Shown piece by piece: positions 17,494 to 27,065 of a DNA stretch of 64,000 nucleotides (position 1 is its first letter; each line of letters begins with the position of its first letter). A program made the position numbers and the translations under genes. Under the pieces are notes generated by a model, which ran no database searches, had not been told where the DNA came from, and worked only from the letters and a program-made list of their open reading frames with translations. This stretch comes from UBA1127 sp034422455 (GTDB lineage: Bacteria; Chloroflexota; Dehalococcoidia; Lucifugimonadales; UBA1127), in NCBI GenBank assembly GCA_034422455.1, contig DAOUJQ010000023.1, forward strand, positions 1 through 64,000, given 5' to 3'.

Positions 17494-18978
17494 ATGGGCA
17501 TTCGCACGGGCCGCCAGTTTCTGGACGGCCTCCGGGACTCACGCGAGATCTGGGTTGAGGGAGAGCTCGTCCGGGACGTCACCACCCACCCCAAGCTCGC
17601 ACGCATGGCCCGCACCCTGGCCGGCCTGTACGACCTCCAGCACGACCCGGCCTTCCACGACGACATGACCTTCAAGTCCCCGGCCACCGGCGACCCGGTG
17701 CCCCTCTCCTTCATCATCCCCCACAGCATCGACGACCTGCTGCGCCGCCGCCGCGCGCTCGAGATAGTCGCCGACGCCCACCACGGCGTCCTCGGCCGCA
17801 CCCCCGACTACGTCAACATCCAGGTCACGGCGACCCGGCAGATGGCGCAGGAGCATGGGCGCAAGGAGAAGATGTTTGCTCAGAACCTCGTCGACTACCA
17901 CGCCTACATCCGCGACAACGATCTCTCGCTCACCCACTGCTTTGGCCACCCGCAGGTCAACCGCGGCGTCGCCATCGGGCAGCAGCCGGACCCCTACGTC
18001 CCCGTCGGCGTCGTCGACACCACCTCCGAGGGCATCATCCTCCGCGGCGCCAAGCTGCTCGCCACGCTGGCCCCCTTCTCCGACGAGATCTTCGTGCCGC
18101 CCTACCGGCCCCTGCGCGGCGAGGAAGAAGAGATGTACGGCCTCGGCTTCGCCATCCCCGTGGCGACGAAGGGCCTCAGCTTCATCTGCCGCGAGAGCTA
18201 CGACAAGGGCGGCACCCTCTACGACCAGCCCCTCTCCAGCCGCTTCGACGAGATGGACGCCTTAGCCGTCTTCGACGACGTCCTCGTCCCCTGGGAGCGC
18301 GTCTTCTGCTACGGCGACTGGGAGCTCCACAACCACCTCGTCGCCCTCGGCATCATGTGGCGGCAGTACATGCAGCACGTCGCGGTCAAGAACATCGCCA
18401 AGCTGGAGTTCGGCCTCGGTGTCGTGCACGCGCTGGTCGACGCCATTGGCATCGGCGTCCACAGCCACGTGCAGGAGAAGGTCGCGGAGATTATCGACAC
18501 CCTGGAGACCGTGCGCGCCTACCTCCGCGCCATGGAGGCCGACGCCGGCCCCTGGCAGGGCGAGGGCGTCTGGCTCTCGCCGGAGCCGTGCCACGCCATG
18601 CGCCACTGGGCGCCGGACGCCTTCCAGCGCGTCACGGACATCATGCAGCAGCTCGCCGCCGCCGGCCTCATGCTCACCCCCACCGAGGCCGACATGGAGA
18701 GCGCCATGCGCCCCCTCATCGACAAGTACTACCAGGGCGCCCGCTCCAACGCCTACGACCGCGTCCGGCTCTTCCGCCTGCTGTGGGACTTCATCGGCAC
18801 CCAGTTCGGCTCCCGCCAGATCCTCTACGAGCGCTACTTCAACGGCGACGTCGTCCGCCTGCGCCAGGGCCGCTTCCACTCCTACGACTACACCCGCGCC
18901 GACGCCTCCCTCCGGCGCTTCTGGGAGGAGACGGACCGCGCGGCACACGAGTCCACGGCCCAGGAGCCCGCCGGGTAG
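17494..18978 (+). CDS. 4-hydroxyphenylacetate 3-monooxygenase-type flavin hydroxylase
   Basis: A 494-aa HpaB-family oxygenase component. These enzymes take FADH2 from a separate reductase and hydroxylate phenols or related substrates. The N-terminal TGxxFLDGLRDxRExWxEGE and the central THCFGHPQVNR, GAKLLATLAPFSDEI and the C-terminal LLWDFIGTQFGSRQILYERYF blocks are family hallmarks. No HpaC-type flavin reductase is adjacent, so the partner must come from elsewhere. The start has AGGAGG. Such oxygenases are often multicopy in marine Chloroflexota; the true substrate is unknown. Confidence 0.92.
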   Translation: MGIRTGRQFLDGLRDSREIWVEGELVRDVTTHPKLARMARTLAGLYDLQHDPAFHDDMTFKSPATGDPVPLSFIIPHSIDDLLRRRRALEIVADAHHGVLGRTPDYVNIQVTATRQMAQEHGRKEKMFAQNLVDYHAYIRDNDLSLTHCFGHPQVNRGVAIGQQPDPYVPVGVVDTTSEGIILRGAKLLATLAPFSDEIFVPPYRPLRGEEEEMYGLGFAIPVATKGLSFICRESYDKGGTLYDQPLSSRFDEMDALAVFDDVLVPWERVFCYGDWELHNHLVALGIMWRQYMQHVAVKNIAKLEFGLGVVHALVDAIGIGVHSHVQEKVAEIIDTLETVRAYLRAMEADAGPWQGEGVWLSPEPCHAMRHWAPDAFQRVTDIMQQLAAAGLMLTPTEADMESAMRPLIDKYYQGARSNAYDRVRLFRLLWDFIGTQFGSRQILYERYFNGDVVRLRQGRFHSYDYTRADASLRRFWEETDRAAHESTAQEPAG

Positions 18979-19122
18979 GGGAGCAAGCGCCGCATACGAT
19001 CCGTCTCCTGCCAACGCTTCCTCACAATGGCGGAAACGGGCCTGCTGCTAAGCGCTGTTCTCAAGGGCAGGGTTGAAACATCACTCAGGGATCATGCCCC
19101 GTGACGTGTGAATGGGAGAGTC

Positions 19123-19926
19123 ATGAGCGAAGCTGACTTCATTGGCCTGCACGATCAATCAAAGGCAGCCTGGAATACCAACGCCGCCTTCTGGGATCAG
19201 AGGATGGGCGAGGGAAACGAGTTCCACAGAAAACTGGTGGAGCCGGCTACGTTGGCGTTGCTGGAGCTGAAGCCCGGGCAGCGTGTCCTTGAAGCCGCCT
19301 GCGGCAACGGTCAGTTCGCGCGCCGCATAGCCGAGATGGGAGCCGCGGTCACGGCCTTTGACTTCTCGGCCCTCATGATCGATATCGCGAAAGCCCGAAC
19401 GGGGGCGGCCCTCTCCATCGACTACCGCGTGATTGACGCCACAGACTCCGAAGCCCTGCTTGGATTGGGTGAAAGGCGCTTTGACGCAGCTGTGTGCTCG
19501 ATGGCCCTCATGGATATGTCGGACATTGCCCCGCTCCTTGGTGCCCTGCCTGTGCTCTTGAAGCCCGGAGGGCGTTTTGTCTTTTCGGTCATGCACCCCT
19601 GCTTTAGCTCGCCTGACATGACGATGGTCATGGAAAGGCATGAGCGCGACGGCGATGCCACAGTTGAAAGGTCCATCAAGGTATCTAGGTATTCAACGCC
19701 ATACGCTGCAAAGGGGCTCGCAATGCTCGGGCAGCCTGAGCCACACTGGTATTTCCACCGGCCCCTGAGCGCCCTGCTCGATGCGTGCTTTCACGTCGGC
19801 TTTGTGATGGACGGCATCCTCGAACCAGCCTTCGACAAGATTGACGAGGACTACAAGACGCTCTCTTGGTCGCACCTACCCGAGATCCCGCCCGTCCTCG
19901 CAGTGAGAATGCGGTTGCCAGCCTGA
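19123..19926 (+). CDS. Class I SAM-dependent methyltransferase
   Basis: A 267-aa methyltransferase. Motif I VLEAACGNG is at 55-63, motif II AVTAFDFSALMI follows, and FDAAVCSMALMDM and KPGGRFVFSVMHPCF are later conserved strands. The start ATG has GGGAGAG just upstream; an in-frame GTG 15 nt earlier is possible. Substrate unknown. Codon use is slightly less GC-rich than in the flanking genes. Confidence 0.9.
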   Translation: MSEADFIGLHDQSKAAWNTNAAFWDQRMGEGNEFHRKLVEPATLALLELKPGQRVLEAACGNGQFARRIAEMGAAVTAFDFSALMIDIAKARTGAALSIDYRVIDATDSEALLGLGERRFDAAVCSMALMDMSDIAPLLGALPVLLKPGGRFVFSVMHPCFSSPDMTMVMERHERDGDATVERSIKVSRYSTPYAAKGLAMLGQPEPHWYFHRPLSALLDACFHVGFVMDGILEPAFDKIDEDYKTLSWSHLPEIPPVLAVRMRLPA

Positions 19927-20047
19927 TCTGGTCACGGCGGGTTGCCCCCGCCTCCGTGCCTGCTGCCCCAACGATGGAAAGCCGGCGCAATGCCCCGTGC
20001 TGTACAATACCCGCAATACCGCCGTCCCCCCGCCCACGGAGGCCGCC

Positions 20048-21127
20048 ATGATCGACAAGGACCGCCTCGTCACCACCTTCTGCGACATCGTGCGCATCGA
20101 CTCTCCCTCCGGCGAGGAAGAGGAGGTGGCCCAGGACCTCACCCGCCGCCTCGCCGCCCTTGGCTTCACCATCGCCCGCGACGCCCACGGCAACCTGCTC
20201 GCGTCCGAGGAGGGTTCCGACCCCCTCATGCTCTCGGCCCACATGGACACCGTCGAGCCCGGCCGCGGCATCAAGCCCCGCATCGTCGGCGACGAGGTCC
20301 AAACCGACGGCACCACAATCCTCGGCGGCGACTGCAAGGCCGGCATCGCGGCCATCCTGGAGGCGTTGGAGTCCATCAGGGAGGACGGCGCGCCCCGCAT
20401 CCCTGTGCAGCTCGTCTTCACTCGCGGCGAGGAGATCGGCCTCGTGGGCGCGTGGAACCTCGACTTCGCCATGGTTCAGGCCCGCCAGGCCGTCGTCTTC
20501 GACGGCAACGGCCCTGTCAACACCGTCATCACGTCCAGCCCCAGCTACGTCGGCTTCGACGTCCACGTCACCGGCCGCGCCGCCCACGCCGGCGTCGAGC
20601 CCGAGAAGGGCCTCTCCGCCATCCGCATCGCCGCCGACATCATCGGCCGCCTGCCCCAGGGCCGCATGGACGACGAGACCACCATCAACGTCGGCCTCAT
20701 CTCTGGCGGTAGCGTCCGCAACGCCGTGCCGGAGGAGGCCTCCTTCTCCGGCGAGTTCCGCTCCCGCAACACCGAGACGCTGGAGCTCCTGCGCCTGCAG
20801 GTGGAGGACGCCCTCTCGTCGGCGCGCGACGACTACAAGGAGGCCAAGATCATCGGCGACCTGAAGGTCCAGTTCCACACCTACCACCTGCCCAGCGACC
20901 ACGTCATGGTGCAGCGCGCGTCGGGCGTCCTCGGCGACATCGGCCTGCGGGCCAACCTCCAGCCCACCGGCGGCGGCACCGACGCCAACGTCTTCAACCG
21001 CCACGGCATCCCGGCCGTCGTTGTCGGCATGTCCACCAACCTCATGCACACCAAGAACGAGTACGTGGACATCCCGGACCTCTTCGACACCGCCAAGTTC
21101 TGCCAGGCCCTCCTCCTCAAGCGCTAG
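20048..21127 (+). CDS. M20-family peptidase, tripeptidase T-like
   Basis: A 359-aa zinc exopeptidase. Metal ligands are H65 and D95 (HMDTVEP, GGDCKAG), the catalytic D67, and the E128-E129 pair in TRGEEIGL. The dimerisation domain with GRAAHAGVEPEKG sits between. The PepT-like branch releases N-terminal residues from tripeptides in the cytoplasm. The start has GGAGG. A TACAAT at 20003-20008 is a possible -10. Confidence 0.92.
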   Translation: MIDKDRLVTTFCDIVRIDSPSGEEEEVAQDLTRRLAALGFTIARDAHGNLLASEEGSDPLMLSAHMDTVEPGRGIKPRIVGDEVQTDGTTILGGDCKAGIAAILEALESIREDGAPRIPVQLVFTRGEEIGLVGAWNLDFAMVQARQAVVFDGNGPVNTVITSSPSYVGFDVHVTGRAAHAGVEPEKGLSAIRIAADIIGRLPQGRMDDETTINVGLISGGSVRNAVPEEASFSGEFRSRNTETLELLRLQVEDALSSARDDYKEAKIIGDLKVQFHTYHLPSDHVMVQRASGVLGDIGLRANLQPTGGGTDANVFNRHGIPAVVVGMSTNLMHTKNEYVDIPDLFDTAKFCQALLLKR

Positions 21128-21320
21128 CCTGACCGTCGTTCCTGCGAAGGCAGGAACCCAGAGGGGCAGGGAGGTGGGGGCCGCTCGCCCTGAGCTTATC
21201 GAAGGGTTTCACGAACGGATTGGCACGCCCAATTCGTCTTTCCTGCGCAGGCAGGAACCCCGCTGGGCGGTGCTGGGCTGGACAAGAGGCCCGTTCGCCC
21301 TGAGCCTGTCGAAGGGCCCC
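21128..21320. repeat. Cluster of family A and B repeats
   Basis: Order: B (21131-21156), A (21186-21207), B (21236-21262), A (21293-21317), filling the whole gap between the convergent peptidase and recQ genes. Confidence 0.85.
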
Positions 21321-23510
21321 CTACCCCCGCGGCAACCGCCCCTGCTGCCGAAGCCATGTCCGGACGATGGTCAGGTCTCCGTAGCTGAACTCATCGCCCA
21401 GGTGCTCCTTCACCGGACCCAACTGTGCGTAGCCAAGTCGGCCGAACGCCTCCTCGATTCGCCTTCGCCGCTCCGGCGGCGGCAGCAATGGGGCGATGTC
21501 GATCGACTCCCCACGGATTGTCAGCCATTCGATGTGCCTCATGACTGTTGCCGGCGCCAGCCCCCGCTCCTGCGCGATCTCCTCCACCGACAAGCCCCGT
21601 GCCAGCAGTTCCTTGGTCTTGTCGTAGGTGGCCCCCCGGCGCCCGTTTGACGTCGCATCCCCGCCCTTCGGTGCACTCTCGGACGACAGGGTTTGCCCGC
21701 CGTAGTTGCGAATGGCCTCGGTGAACGTCGCACCATACGCCGCCAGCTTCGCCTGACCCACGCCCGGCACGCGGGCAAACGCCTCCAGCGTCCCCGGTCG
21801 CGAAGCCGCCATGTGCCGCAGCGCCATGTCGCCGAAGACGAAGAAGGCCGGCACGTCCTGCGCGTCCGCCAGCCGTCGTCGAAGCGCGCGCAACTCTTGG
21901 AAAAGGCCCTCATCGTACTCCACCCTCGTCCGCAGGAATCCCAGTTCCCCCCGTGAGGGGGCTGCCTTCCCCTCCGCCCGCAGCCGCGGCAGCGACAGCC
22001 GCGCGCGGGCCTGCAGGAACTCCCGCCCCGTGTCCGACAACCGCAGCGTCGGGTACTCGCCCTCGTTGAGCGTTAGCATCCCCCGCGCCCGCAGCAGCCC
22101 CAGCACCTCCCGGAGTTGGTTCCGGTCGAAGTCCTTCACGATGCCATAGACGCTCAGATTGTCGTGCCCCGCCGCGAGGATGCGCTTGTCCCTGCTGCCC
22201 AGCAGCACGCGGATGATGTGCGTCTCGCCGTACTTCTCCCCTGTCCGCACCACCGCCGAGAGCGCCTTCTGCGCGATCTCCGTCGCATCGAACTCTCCCC
22301 GCTCTGCCGACGCCAGGCAAACATCGCACCCACCGCAGTCCTCCACGTCCCACCGTTCGCCGAAATACTCCAGCAGGTAGCGCCGTCGGCACGAGTGCAG
22401 TTGCGCAAGCTGCACCATCTGATCGAGCTTCGTCTGTGCGCTCCAGCGCTCCCCTTCATCCTCCATTCGCTTGATGAAGAACTCCTGCCGCACCTTGTCG
22501 CCGTACGAGTACAGCAGCACGCATTCGCTCGGAAGCCCATCGCGGCCCGCTCGCCCCGTCTCCTGGTAGTAGCTCTCCACCGACTTTGGCAGGCTCGTGT
22601 GCACCACCAGCCGCACGTCCGGCTTGTCCACCCCCATGCCGAAGGCGATGGTCGCGACAATGACCGGCACGCGGTCCCGGGAAAAGTCCTCCTGCGCACG
22701 GCGCCGCTCCTCGGCGCTCAGCCCCGCGTGGTACGCCCGCGCGGTCCAGCCCTGCGCGTTCAGCGCCGCCGCCGTGTCCTCCGTCTCCTGCCGGGAGAAG
22801 CAGTAGACGATGGCGGGGCTCCCCTTCCACTTCGCCAGCAACTGCGGCAGTTGACGCTCGACGTTGTCCTTGGGCCGCACGTTGTAGGTCAGGTTCGCGC
22901 GGTTGAAGCTGGAGACGAAGACCTCCGCGCCGGTCAGCCCGAGCTGCTCCACGATGTCCCGCCGCACCCGCTCCGTCGCGGTCGCCGTCAGCGCGAGGAC
23001 CGGTGCGTTCGGGAACAGCTCGCGCAGTGGCCGCAGGTTCCGGTAGTCGGGCCGGAACTCGTGCCCCCACTCCGAGATGCAGTGCGCCTCGTCGATCGCG
23101 ATCAGGCTGACGGTCAGCCCGTTCAGGAACCGCCGGAACCCCTCGACCGCCAGCCGCTCGGGCGCGATGTACAGGATCTTCACCGAGCCGCGCCGCACCT
23201 CCGCCTGCGCCCGTTCGATGTCACGCACCGGCACCGTGCTGTTGATGAACCGCGCCGCGATGCCGTTGGCGTTCAGTCCGTCCACCTGGTCCTTCATCAG
23301 GGCGATAAGCGGCGAGATCACCAGCGTCACGCCTTCCATCGCCAGCGCCGGCAGCTGGTAGCACAGCGACTTTCCGCCCCCCGTCGGCATCAACAGCAGC
23401 GAGTCCCCGCCCGCCAGCACCCGCCGGACCACCGCCTCCTGCTGCCCGCGGAAGCTGTCAAACCCAAAGTGCGCCTTCAACAGCGCATGGATGTCAGATT
23501 GTGGTCTCAT
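21321..23510 (-). CDS. recQ: ATP-dependent DNA helicase RecQ
   Basis: A 729-aa 3'-5' helicase for recombination and fork repair. The Walker A loop PTGGGKS is at 42-48, the Walker B DEAH at 140-143, and motifs TATATERVR, FSRQETED, AFGMGVDKPDVR and QETGRAGRDG follow. A four-Cys zinc site (HSCRRR, EDCGGCDVC), a winged-helix RQC domain and a C-terminal HRDC domain complete the family layout. An extra C-terminal helical region (GLSVEEIAQERGLAPATVMRH) looks like the helicase-associated HTH domain of long RecQ forms. The ATG is chosen by length and an AGGAG site. Confidence 0.96.
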   Translation of the reverse strand: MRPQSDIHALLKAHFGFDSFRGQQEAVVRRVLAGGDSLLLMPTGGGKSLCYQLPALAMEGVTLVISPLIALMKDQVDGLNANGIAARFINSTVPVRDIERAQAEVRRGSVKILYIAPERLAVEGFRRFLNGLTVSLIAIDEAHCISEWGHEFRPDYRNLRPLRELFPNAPVLALTATATERVRRDIVEQLGLTGAEVFVSSFNRANLTYNVRPKDNVERQLPQLLAKWKGSPAIVYCFSRQETEDTAAALNAQGWTARAYHAGLSAEERRRAQEDFSRDRVPVIVATIAFGMGVDKPDVRLVVHTSLPKSVESYYQETGRAGRDGLPSECVLLYSYGDKVRQEFFIKRMEDEGERWSAQTKLDQMVQLAQLHSCRRRYLLEYFGERWDVEDCGGCDVCLASAERGEFDATEIAQKALSAVVRTGEKYGETHIIRVLLGSRDKRILAAGHDNLSVYGIVKDFDRNQLREVLGLLRARGMLTLNEGEYPTLRLSDTGREFLQARARLSLPRLRAEGKAAPSRGELGFLRTRVEYDEGLFQELRALRRRLADAQDVPAFFVFGDMALRHMAASRPGTLEAFARVPGVGQAKLAAYGATFTEAIRNYGGQTLSSESAPKGGDATSNGRRGATYDKTKELLARGLSVEEIAQERGLAPATVMRHIEWLTIRGESIDIAPLLPPPERRRRIEEAFGRLGYAQLGPVKEHLGDEFSYGDLTIVRTWLRQQGRLPRG

Positions 23511-23651
23511 GGGCGCACGAGTCTCCTGCAATTGGATTGCCGGTGGGCGAATACCGATATTACGGAATGTTGAATACAGGCAGCAAGGCAAATAAGTGTC
23601 AAATGGCGTGCAATTCCGGGGCATCGTTCACGCCAGCATACCCCCCATCCC

Positions 23652-23680
23652 TTGCCATCCCCGCCCCGTCGCGCTACCGT
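23652..23680 (+). promoter_or_regulatory. Promoter of the epimerase gene
   Basis: TTGCCA (23652-23657), a 17-bp spacer, and TACCGT (23675-23680), 57 bp before the start codon. Confidence 0.5.
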
Positions 23681-23737
23681 TCCCCTGCGCCGGAGCCTCG
23701 CCCCCCAGCGCACATCCCACACGATCGGAGCACCGCC

Positions 23738-24508
23738 ATGCCAGACCGCAAGCGCGTCCTCATCACCGGCGTCGCCGGCCAGATCGGCGGCGTCGTCCGC
23801 GACGCCCTCAAGGACCTCCACGACGTCGCCGGCATCGACATCCGCGCGCCCCAGGACTTCGAGGCCACCGTCGCCGATATGACCGACCTCGAGGCCATCC
23901 TCCCCGCCTTCGAGGGCGTCGACACCGTCGTAGACCTCGCCAACAACCCGGCCGGCAACCTCTCCTGGCACCACGCCTACCGCAACAACATCCCCGCCGT
24001 CTACAACTGCCTGGAGGCCGCCCGGCGCTGCGGCGTCAAGCGCGTCGTCTTCGCCAGCTCCAACCGCGCGTCCGAGAACTACGAGCTCGACCAGCCCTAC
24101 GCCAACATCTGCGCTGGCGACTACACCGGCCTCACCCCTGGCGGCTTCCCCCTCGTCACGCCTGACATGCCCGTCCGTCCCAGCGGCCCCTACGGCATCG
24201 CCAAGTGCCTCGGCGAGGCCGCCGGCCGCTACTTCTCCGACCGCCACGGCCTCTCCTTCATCGCCCTCCGCTTCGGCACCGTCCGCCGCGACAGCCGTCC
24301 CGCCAACGTCCGCCACTTCGCGACGCTCCTCAGCCACCGCGATCTCGGCCACCTCGTCGAGCGCTGCGTCGCCGCCCCCGACTCCCTCCGCGCCGCCATC
24401 TTCTTCGGCGTCTCCAACAACGACTGGAAGTTCTGGGACATCGGCAACGCCCGGGAGCTCGTCGGCTTCGACCCCCAGGACAACATGGAAACCTACCGCG
24501 AGGCGTAG
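23738..24508 (+). CDS. NAD-dependent epimerase/dehydratase (extended SDR)
   Basis: A 256-aa short-chain dehydrogenase. The Rossmann loop TGVAGQIGG is at 10-18, the catalytic serine region FASSN at 105-109 and the Y152-x-x-x-K156 pair in GPYGIAK. The short C-terminus and the Ser-Asn-Arg motif resemble uronate dehydrogenase-like members. Substrate is probably a sugar or sugar acid, but no sugar operon surrounds it. Confidence 0.9.
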   Translation: MPDRKRVLITGVAGQIGGVVRDALKDLHDVAGIDIRAPQDFEATVADMTDLEAILPAFEGVDTVVDLANNPAGNLSWHHAYRNNIPAVYNCLEAARRCGVKRVVFASSNRASENYELDQPYANICAGDYTGLTPGGFPLVTPDMPVRPSGPYGIAKCLGEAAGRYFSDRHGLSFIALRFGTVRRDSRPANVRHFATLLSHRDLGHLVERCVAAPDSLRAAIFFGVSNNDWKFWDIGNARELVGFDPQDNMETYREA

Positions 24509-24810
24509 CTGGGGAAACCCAAGGGCGGGGTAGGGCAGCCCCTTCCCCCGCGAGCGGGGGAAGGTTGGGATGGGGCAATCCACCCCCATACCGGCTTTCG
24601 CCGGTATCCAGCGGCGCGGGGTGCCGTGGCGTCCGTAAGGGCGACCTCGAGGTCGCCCGCTCCCCTATCCGTCCGCCCTGAGCTTGTCGAAGGGCATCAT
24701 CAACTTCGTCGTTCCTGCGGAGGCAGAGCCTGCCCCTGCGAAGGCAGGGGAACCCAGAGGGGCAGCGCTGGGCTGGGGAAAAGGGCCGTTCGCCCTGAGC
24801 TTGTCGAAGG

Positions 24811-25067
24811 GCCCCGCGCCCCTGCCACCAACCCCTTTCGCGCCTGGCGCCTCGCCCGCTACCGTCTCCCCATGACTCGCCGCAACAACGCCCACCTTCC
24901 AGGCCAACGACTGTTGGGCATGCGGAAAGGGGGGACTCGTTTCCTCAAAAAAGAAATTGGTTTCGTAGCTGAAATGAGCCAAAGCAGCTACGAAACCAAT
25001 CCCAAACGAGTCACTGGTCTCCGCTTGGGCCTGCGGCCCCTCCCTAGTGCCGGAAGTGCCGCACGCC
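24811..25067. repeat. Direct repeat copy 1, with a copy of the purH 3' end
   Basis: About 257 bp, nearly identical to 25151-25409. Its last 24 nt repeat the final purH codons, including the stop, although purH itself ends 330 bp away. Confidence 0.85.
24934..25012. repeat. Nested-hairpin element, copy 1
   Basis: Outer stem GACTCGTTT/AAACGAGTC (24934-24942 with 25004-25012) encloses a perfect 16-bp inner stem (24956-24971 with 24985-25000, ending GTAGCTG/CAGCTAC) and a 13-nt loop containing AATGAGCCA. Confidence 0.85.
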
Positions 25068-25150
25068 CCGATCCGTCGTTCCTGCGCAGGCAGGAACCCC
25101 GACGCCCACTATGCTGCTTTGCGCCCAACGCCTGCCACGGTGGGGAGCCT

Positions 25151-25409
25151 GCCCCCCGCACCCCTGCCACCAACCCCTTTCGCGCCCGGCGCCCCGTCCG
25201 CTACCGTCTTCACATGAATCACCGCAACAACGCCCGCATCCCGGGCCAACGACTGTTGGGCATGCGGGAAGGGGGGACTCGTTTCCTCAAAGAAAAATTG
25301 GTTTCGTAGCTGAAATGAGCCAAAGCAGCTACGAAACCAATCCCAAACGAGTCACTGGTCTCCGCTTGGGCCTGCGGCCCCTCCCCTAGTGCCGGAAGTG
25401 CCGCACGCC
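25151..25409. repeat. Direct repeat copy 2, running into purH
   Basis: Second copy of the repeat at 24811; it contains the genuine last codons and stop of purH. Confidence 0.85.
25276..25353. repeat. Nested-hairpin element, copy 2
   Basis: Same two stems as copy 1 (outer 25276-25284 with 25345-25353; inner 25297-25312 with 25326-25341). Only the A-rich bulge differs. Confidence 0.85.
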
Positions 25410-26915
25410 CGTGAACACCATCGCGATGCCCGCCTTGTCCGCCGCCGCGATGACCTCGTCGTCGCGGATGGACCCGCCCGGCTGCACGACGGCCGTCACC
25501 CCGGCCCCCGCCGCCAGCTCCAGCCCGTCCGCGAAGGGGAAGAACGCGTCGGAAGCGAGCACCGTGCCCGCCGCCCGCTCGCCCGCTGCCCGCGACGCCA
25601 GGTGCACGCTCACCAGCCGGTTCGGCTGCCCCGCCCCCATGCCGATGAGCGCCCGGTCCTTCGCCAGCACGATGGTGTTCGACTTGATGTGCTTGGCCGC
25701 CCGCCACGCGAAGTCCAGGTCCGCCAGCTCCGTCTCCGACGGCGCCCGCTGCGTCACCACCCTCCACGACCCGGCGTCCTCCTCCAGCGCGTCCGCCGTC
25801 TGCAGCAGCAGCCCGCCCGACACCCTCACGACCTGCAGCGGCGGCGCAAGCGACGAGGCCGCGGGCTCCGGCGCCCGCAGGATGCGCAGGTCGCGCTTCT
25901 TCTGCAGGATCTCCAGCGCCCTGTCCTCGTACTCCGGCGCGACGATCACCTCGAAGAACACCCGCCGCAGCGCCTCTGCCGCCTCCGCCGTCACGAGCCG
26001 GTTGAAGCCGAGGATGCCGCCATACGCCGACACCGGGTCCCCGCCGAAGGCCCGCCGGTACGCCTCCGCCTGGTCCGAGTGGCAGGCCAGCCCGCACGGG
26101 TTGGTGTGCTTGATCACCGACACGGCCTGGTCGGCAAACTCGTTGGCCGCCCGCCACGCGGCGTCCGCGTCCAAAATGTTGTTGTAGGAGAGATCCTTGC
26201 CGTGCAGCTGCTCCGCGTTCACCACGCCCCCGCGGCCCGGCGCGTCCGCGTACAGCGCCCCGCGCTGGTGGGGGTTCTCGCCGTACCGCAGTTCGCCCGA
26301 CACCCGTCGCACGCCGATGGTCAGCTCCTTGGGAAACGGGTCGTCCGGCCCCCGCATCCACGACGCGACCAGGCTGTCGTAGAACGACACGTGGGCGAAG
26401 GCCGTCGCCGCCAGCCGCCGCCGCTCCTCCAGGGACGTGCCGCCGCTGCGGACGCGTTCCGCCACCCACCCGTAGTCCGCCGGGTCCACGACGACGGTCA
26501 CCGCCGGGTGGTTCTTGGCCGCCGCCCGCAGCATCGTCGGCCCGCCGATGTCGATGTTCTCCAGCACGTCCTGGTCGGCGATGCCGTCGCGGCTGACCGT
26601 CGCCTCGAAGGGGTACAGGTTGCCCACCACCACGTCGATCGGCTCGATGCCGTGCGCCTCCAGCTCGCCCATGTGCTCCGTAAGGTCCCGGCGTGCCAGC
26701 AGCCCCCCGTGCACGACGGGGTGCAGCGTCTTCACGCGGCCGTCCAGCATCTCCGGCGCCCCCGTCACGTCCGAGACCTGCTCGACGGTCAGGCCCGCCT
26801 CCGTCAGCGCCCGGTGCGTCCCGCCCGTGCTGACCAGCCCGTAGCCGGCCTCCTGCAGCGCGCGCGCCAGCTCTACGACGCCCGTCTTGTCGTACACGCT
26901 GATGAGGGCCTTCAT
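25386..26915 (-). CDS. purH: Bifunctional AICAR transformylase / IMP cyclohydrolase
   Basis: A 509-aa enzyme for the last two steps of IMP synthesis. The N-terminal cyclohydrolase domain starts MKALISVYDKTG and contains STGGTHRAL, DGRVKTLHPVVHGG and NLYPFEATV. The transformylase domain shows the catalytic KHTNPCG (residues about 255-261), SYNNILDADAAW and the C-terminal RDDEVIAAADKAGIAMVFTGVRHFRH. Length is normal. It is third in the minus-strand series purF-purM-purH, separated from purM by repeats. Its final codons lie in a duplicated segment. Confidence 0.97.
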   Translation of the reverse strand: MKALISVYDKTGVVELARALQEAGYGLVSTGGTHRALTEAGLTVEQVSDVTGAPEMLDGRVKTLHPVVHGGLLARRDLTEHMGELEAHGIEPIDVVVGNLYPFEATVSRDGIADQDVLENIDIGGPTMLRAAAKNHPAVTVVVDPADYGWVAERVRSGGTSLEERRRLAATAFAHVSFYDSLVASWMRGPDDPFPKELTIGVRRVSGELRYGENPHQRGALYADAPGRGGVVNAEQLHGKDLSYNNILDADAAWRAANEFADQAVSVIKHTNPCGLACHSDQAEAYRRAFGGDPVSAYGGILGFNRLVTAEAAEALRRVFFEVIVAPEYEDRALEILQKKRDLRILRAPEPAASSLAPPLQVVRVSGGLLLQTADALEEDAGSWRVVTQRAPSETELADLDFAWRAAKHIKSNTIVLAKDRALIGMGAGQPNRLVSVHLASRAAGERAAGTVLASDAFFPFADGLELAAGAGVTAVVQPGGSIRDDEVIAAADKAGIAMVFTGVRHFRH

Positions 26916-26929
26916 GCTCCCTCTACTCC

Positions 26930-27046
26930 CGTTCGCCCTGAGAATCTCCCAATCGTCGTTCCTGCGCAGGCAGGAACCCAGAGGGGCGGAGCAGGGATGG
27001 GGGTTCCCCCGCCGCCCTTCCCCGTTCGCCCTGAGCTTGTCGAAGG
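26930..27046. repeat. Family A and B repeats between purM and purH
   Basis: A truncated A (26930-26945), a B unit (26953-26982) and a full A (27022-27046). They may reduce or end readthrough between purM and purH. Confidence 0.8.
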
Positions 27047-27065
27047 GCACGCCGCCGCGTGTTTG

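Larger units (their letters stand above)
24509..25385. other. 877-bp gene-free, repeat-rich region
   Basis: No coding sequence. It holds a family D unit (24592-24615), family A copies (24668-24692 and 24789-24812), a composite family B stretch (24709-24755), and two direct repeats of about 257 bp (24811-25067 and 25151-25409), each with a nested-hairpin element. A further family B copy lies at 25077-25101. Confidence 0.85.

Noticed and set aside
24509..25385. CRISPR array
   Set aside because: The repeats are of several different families, unevenly spaced, and found singly all over the window. There are no unique spacers of constant length and no cas genes.
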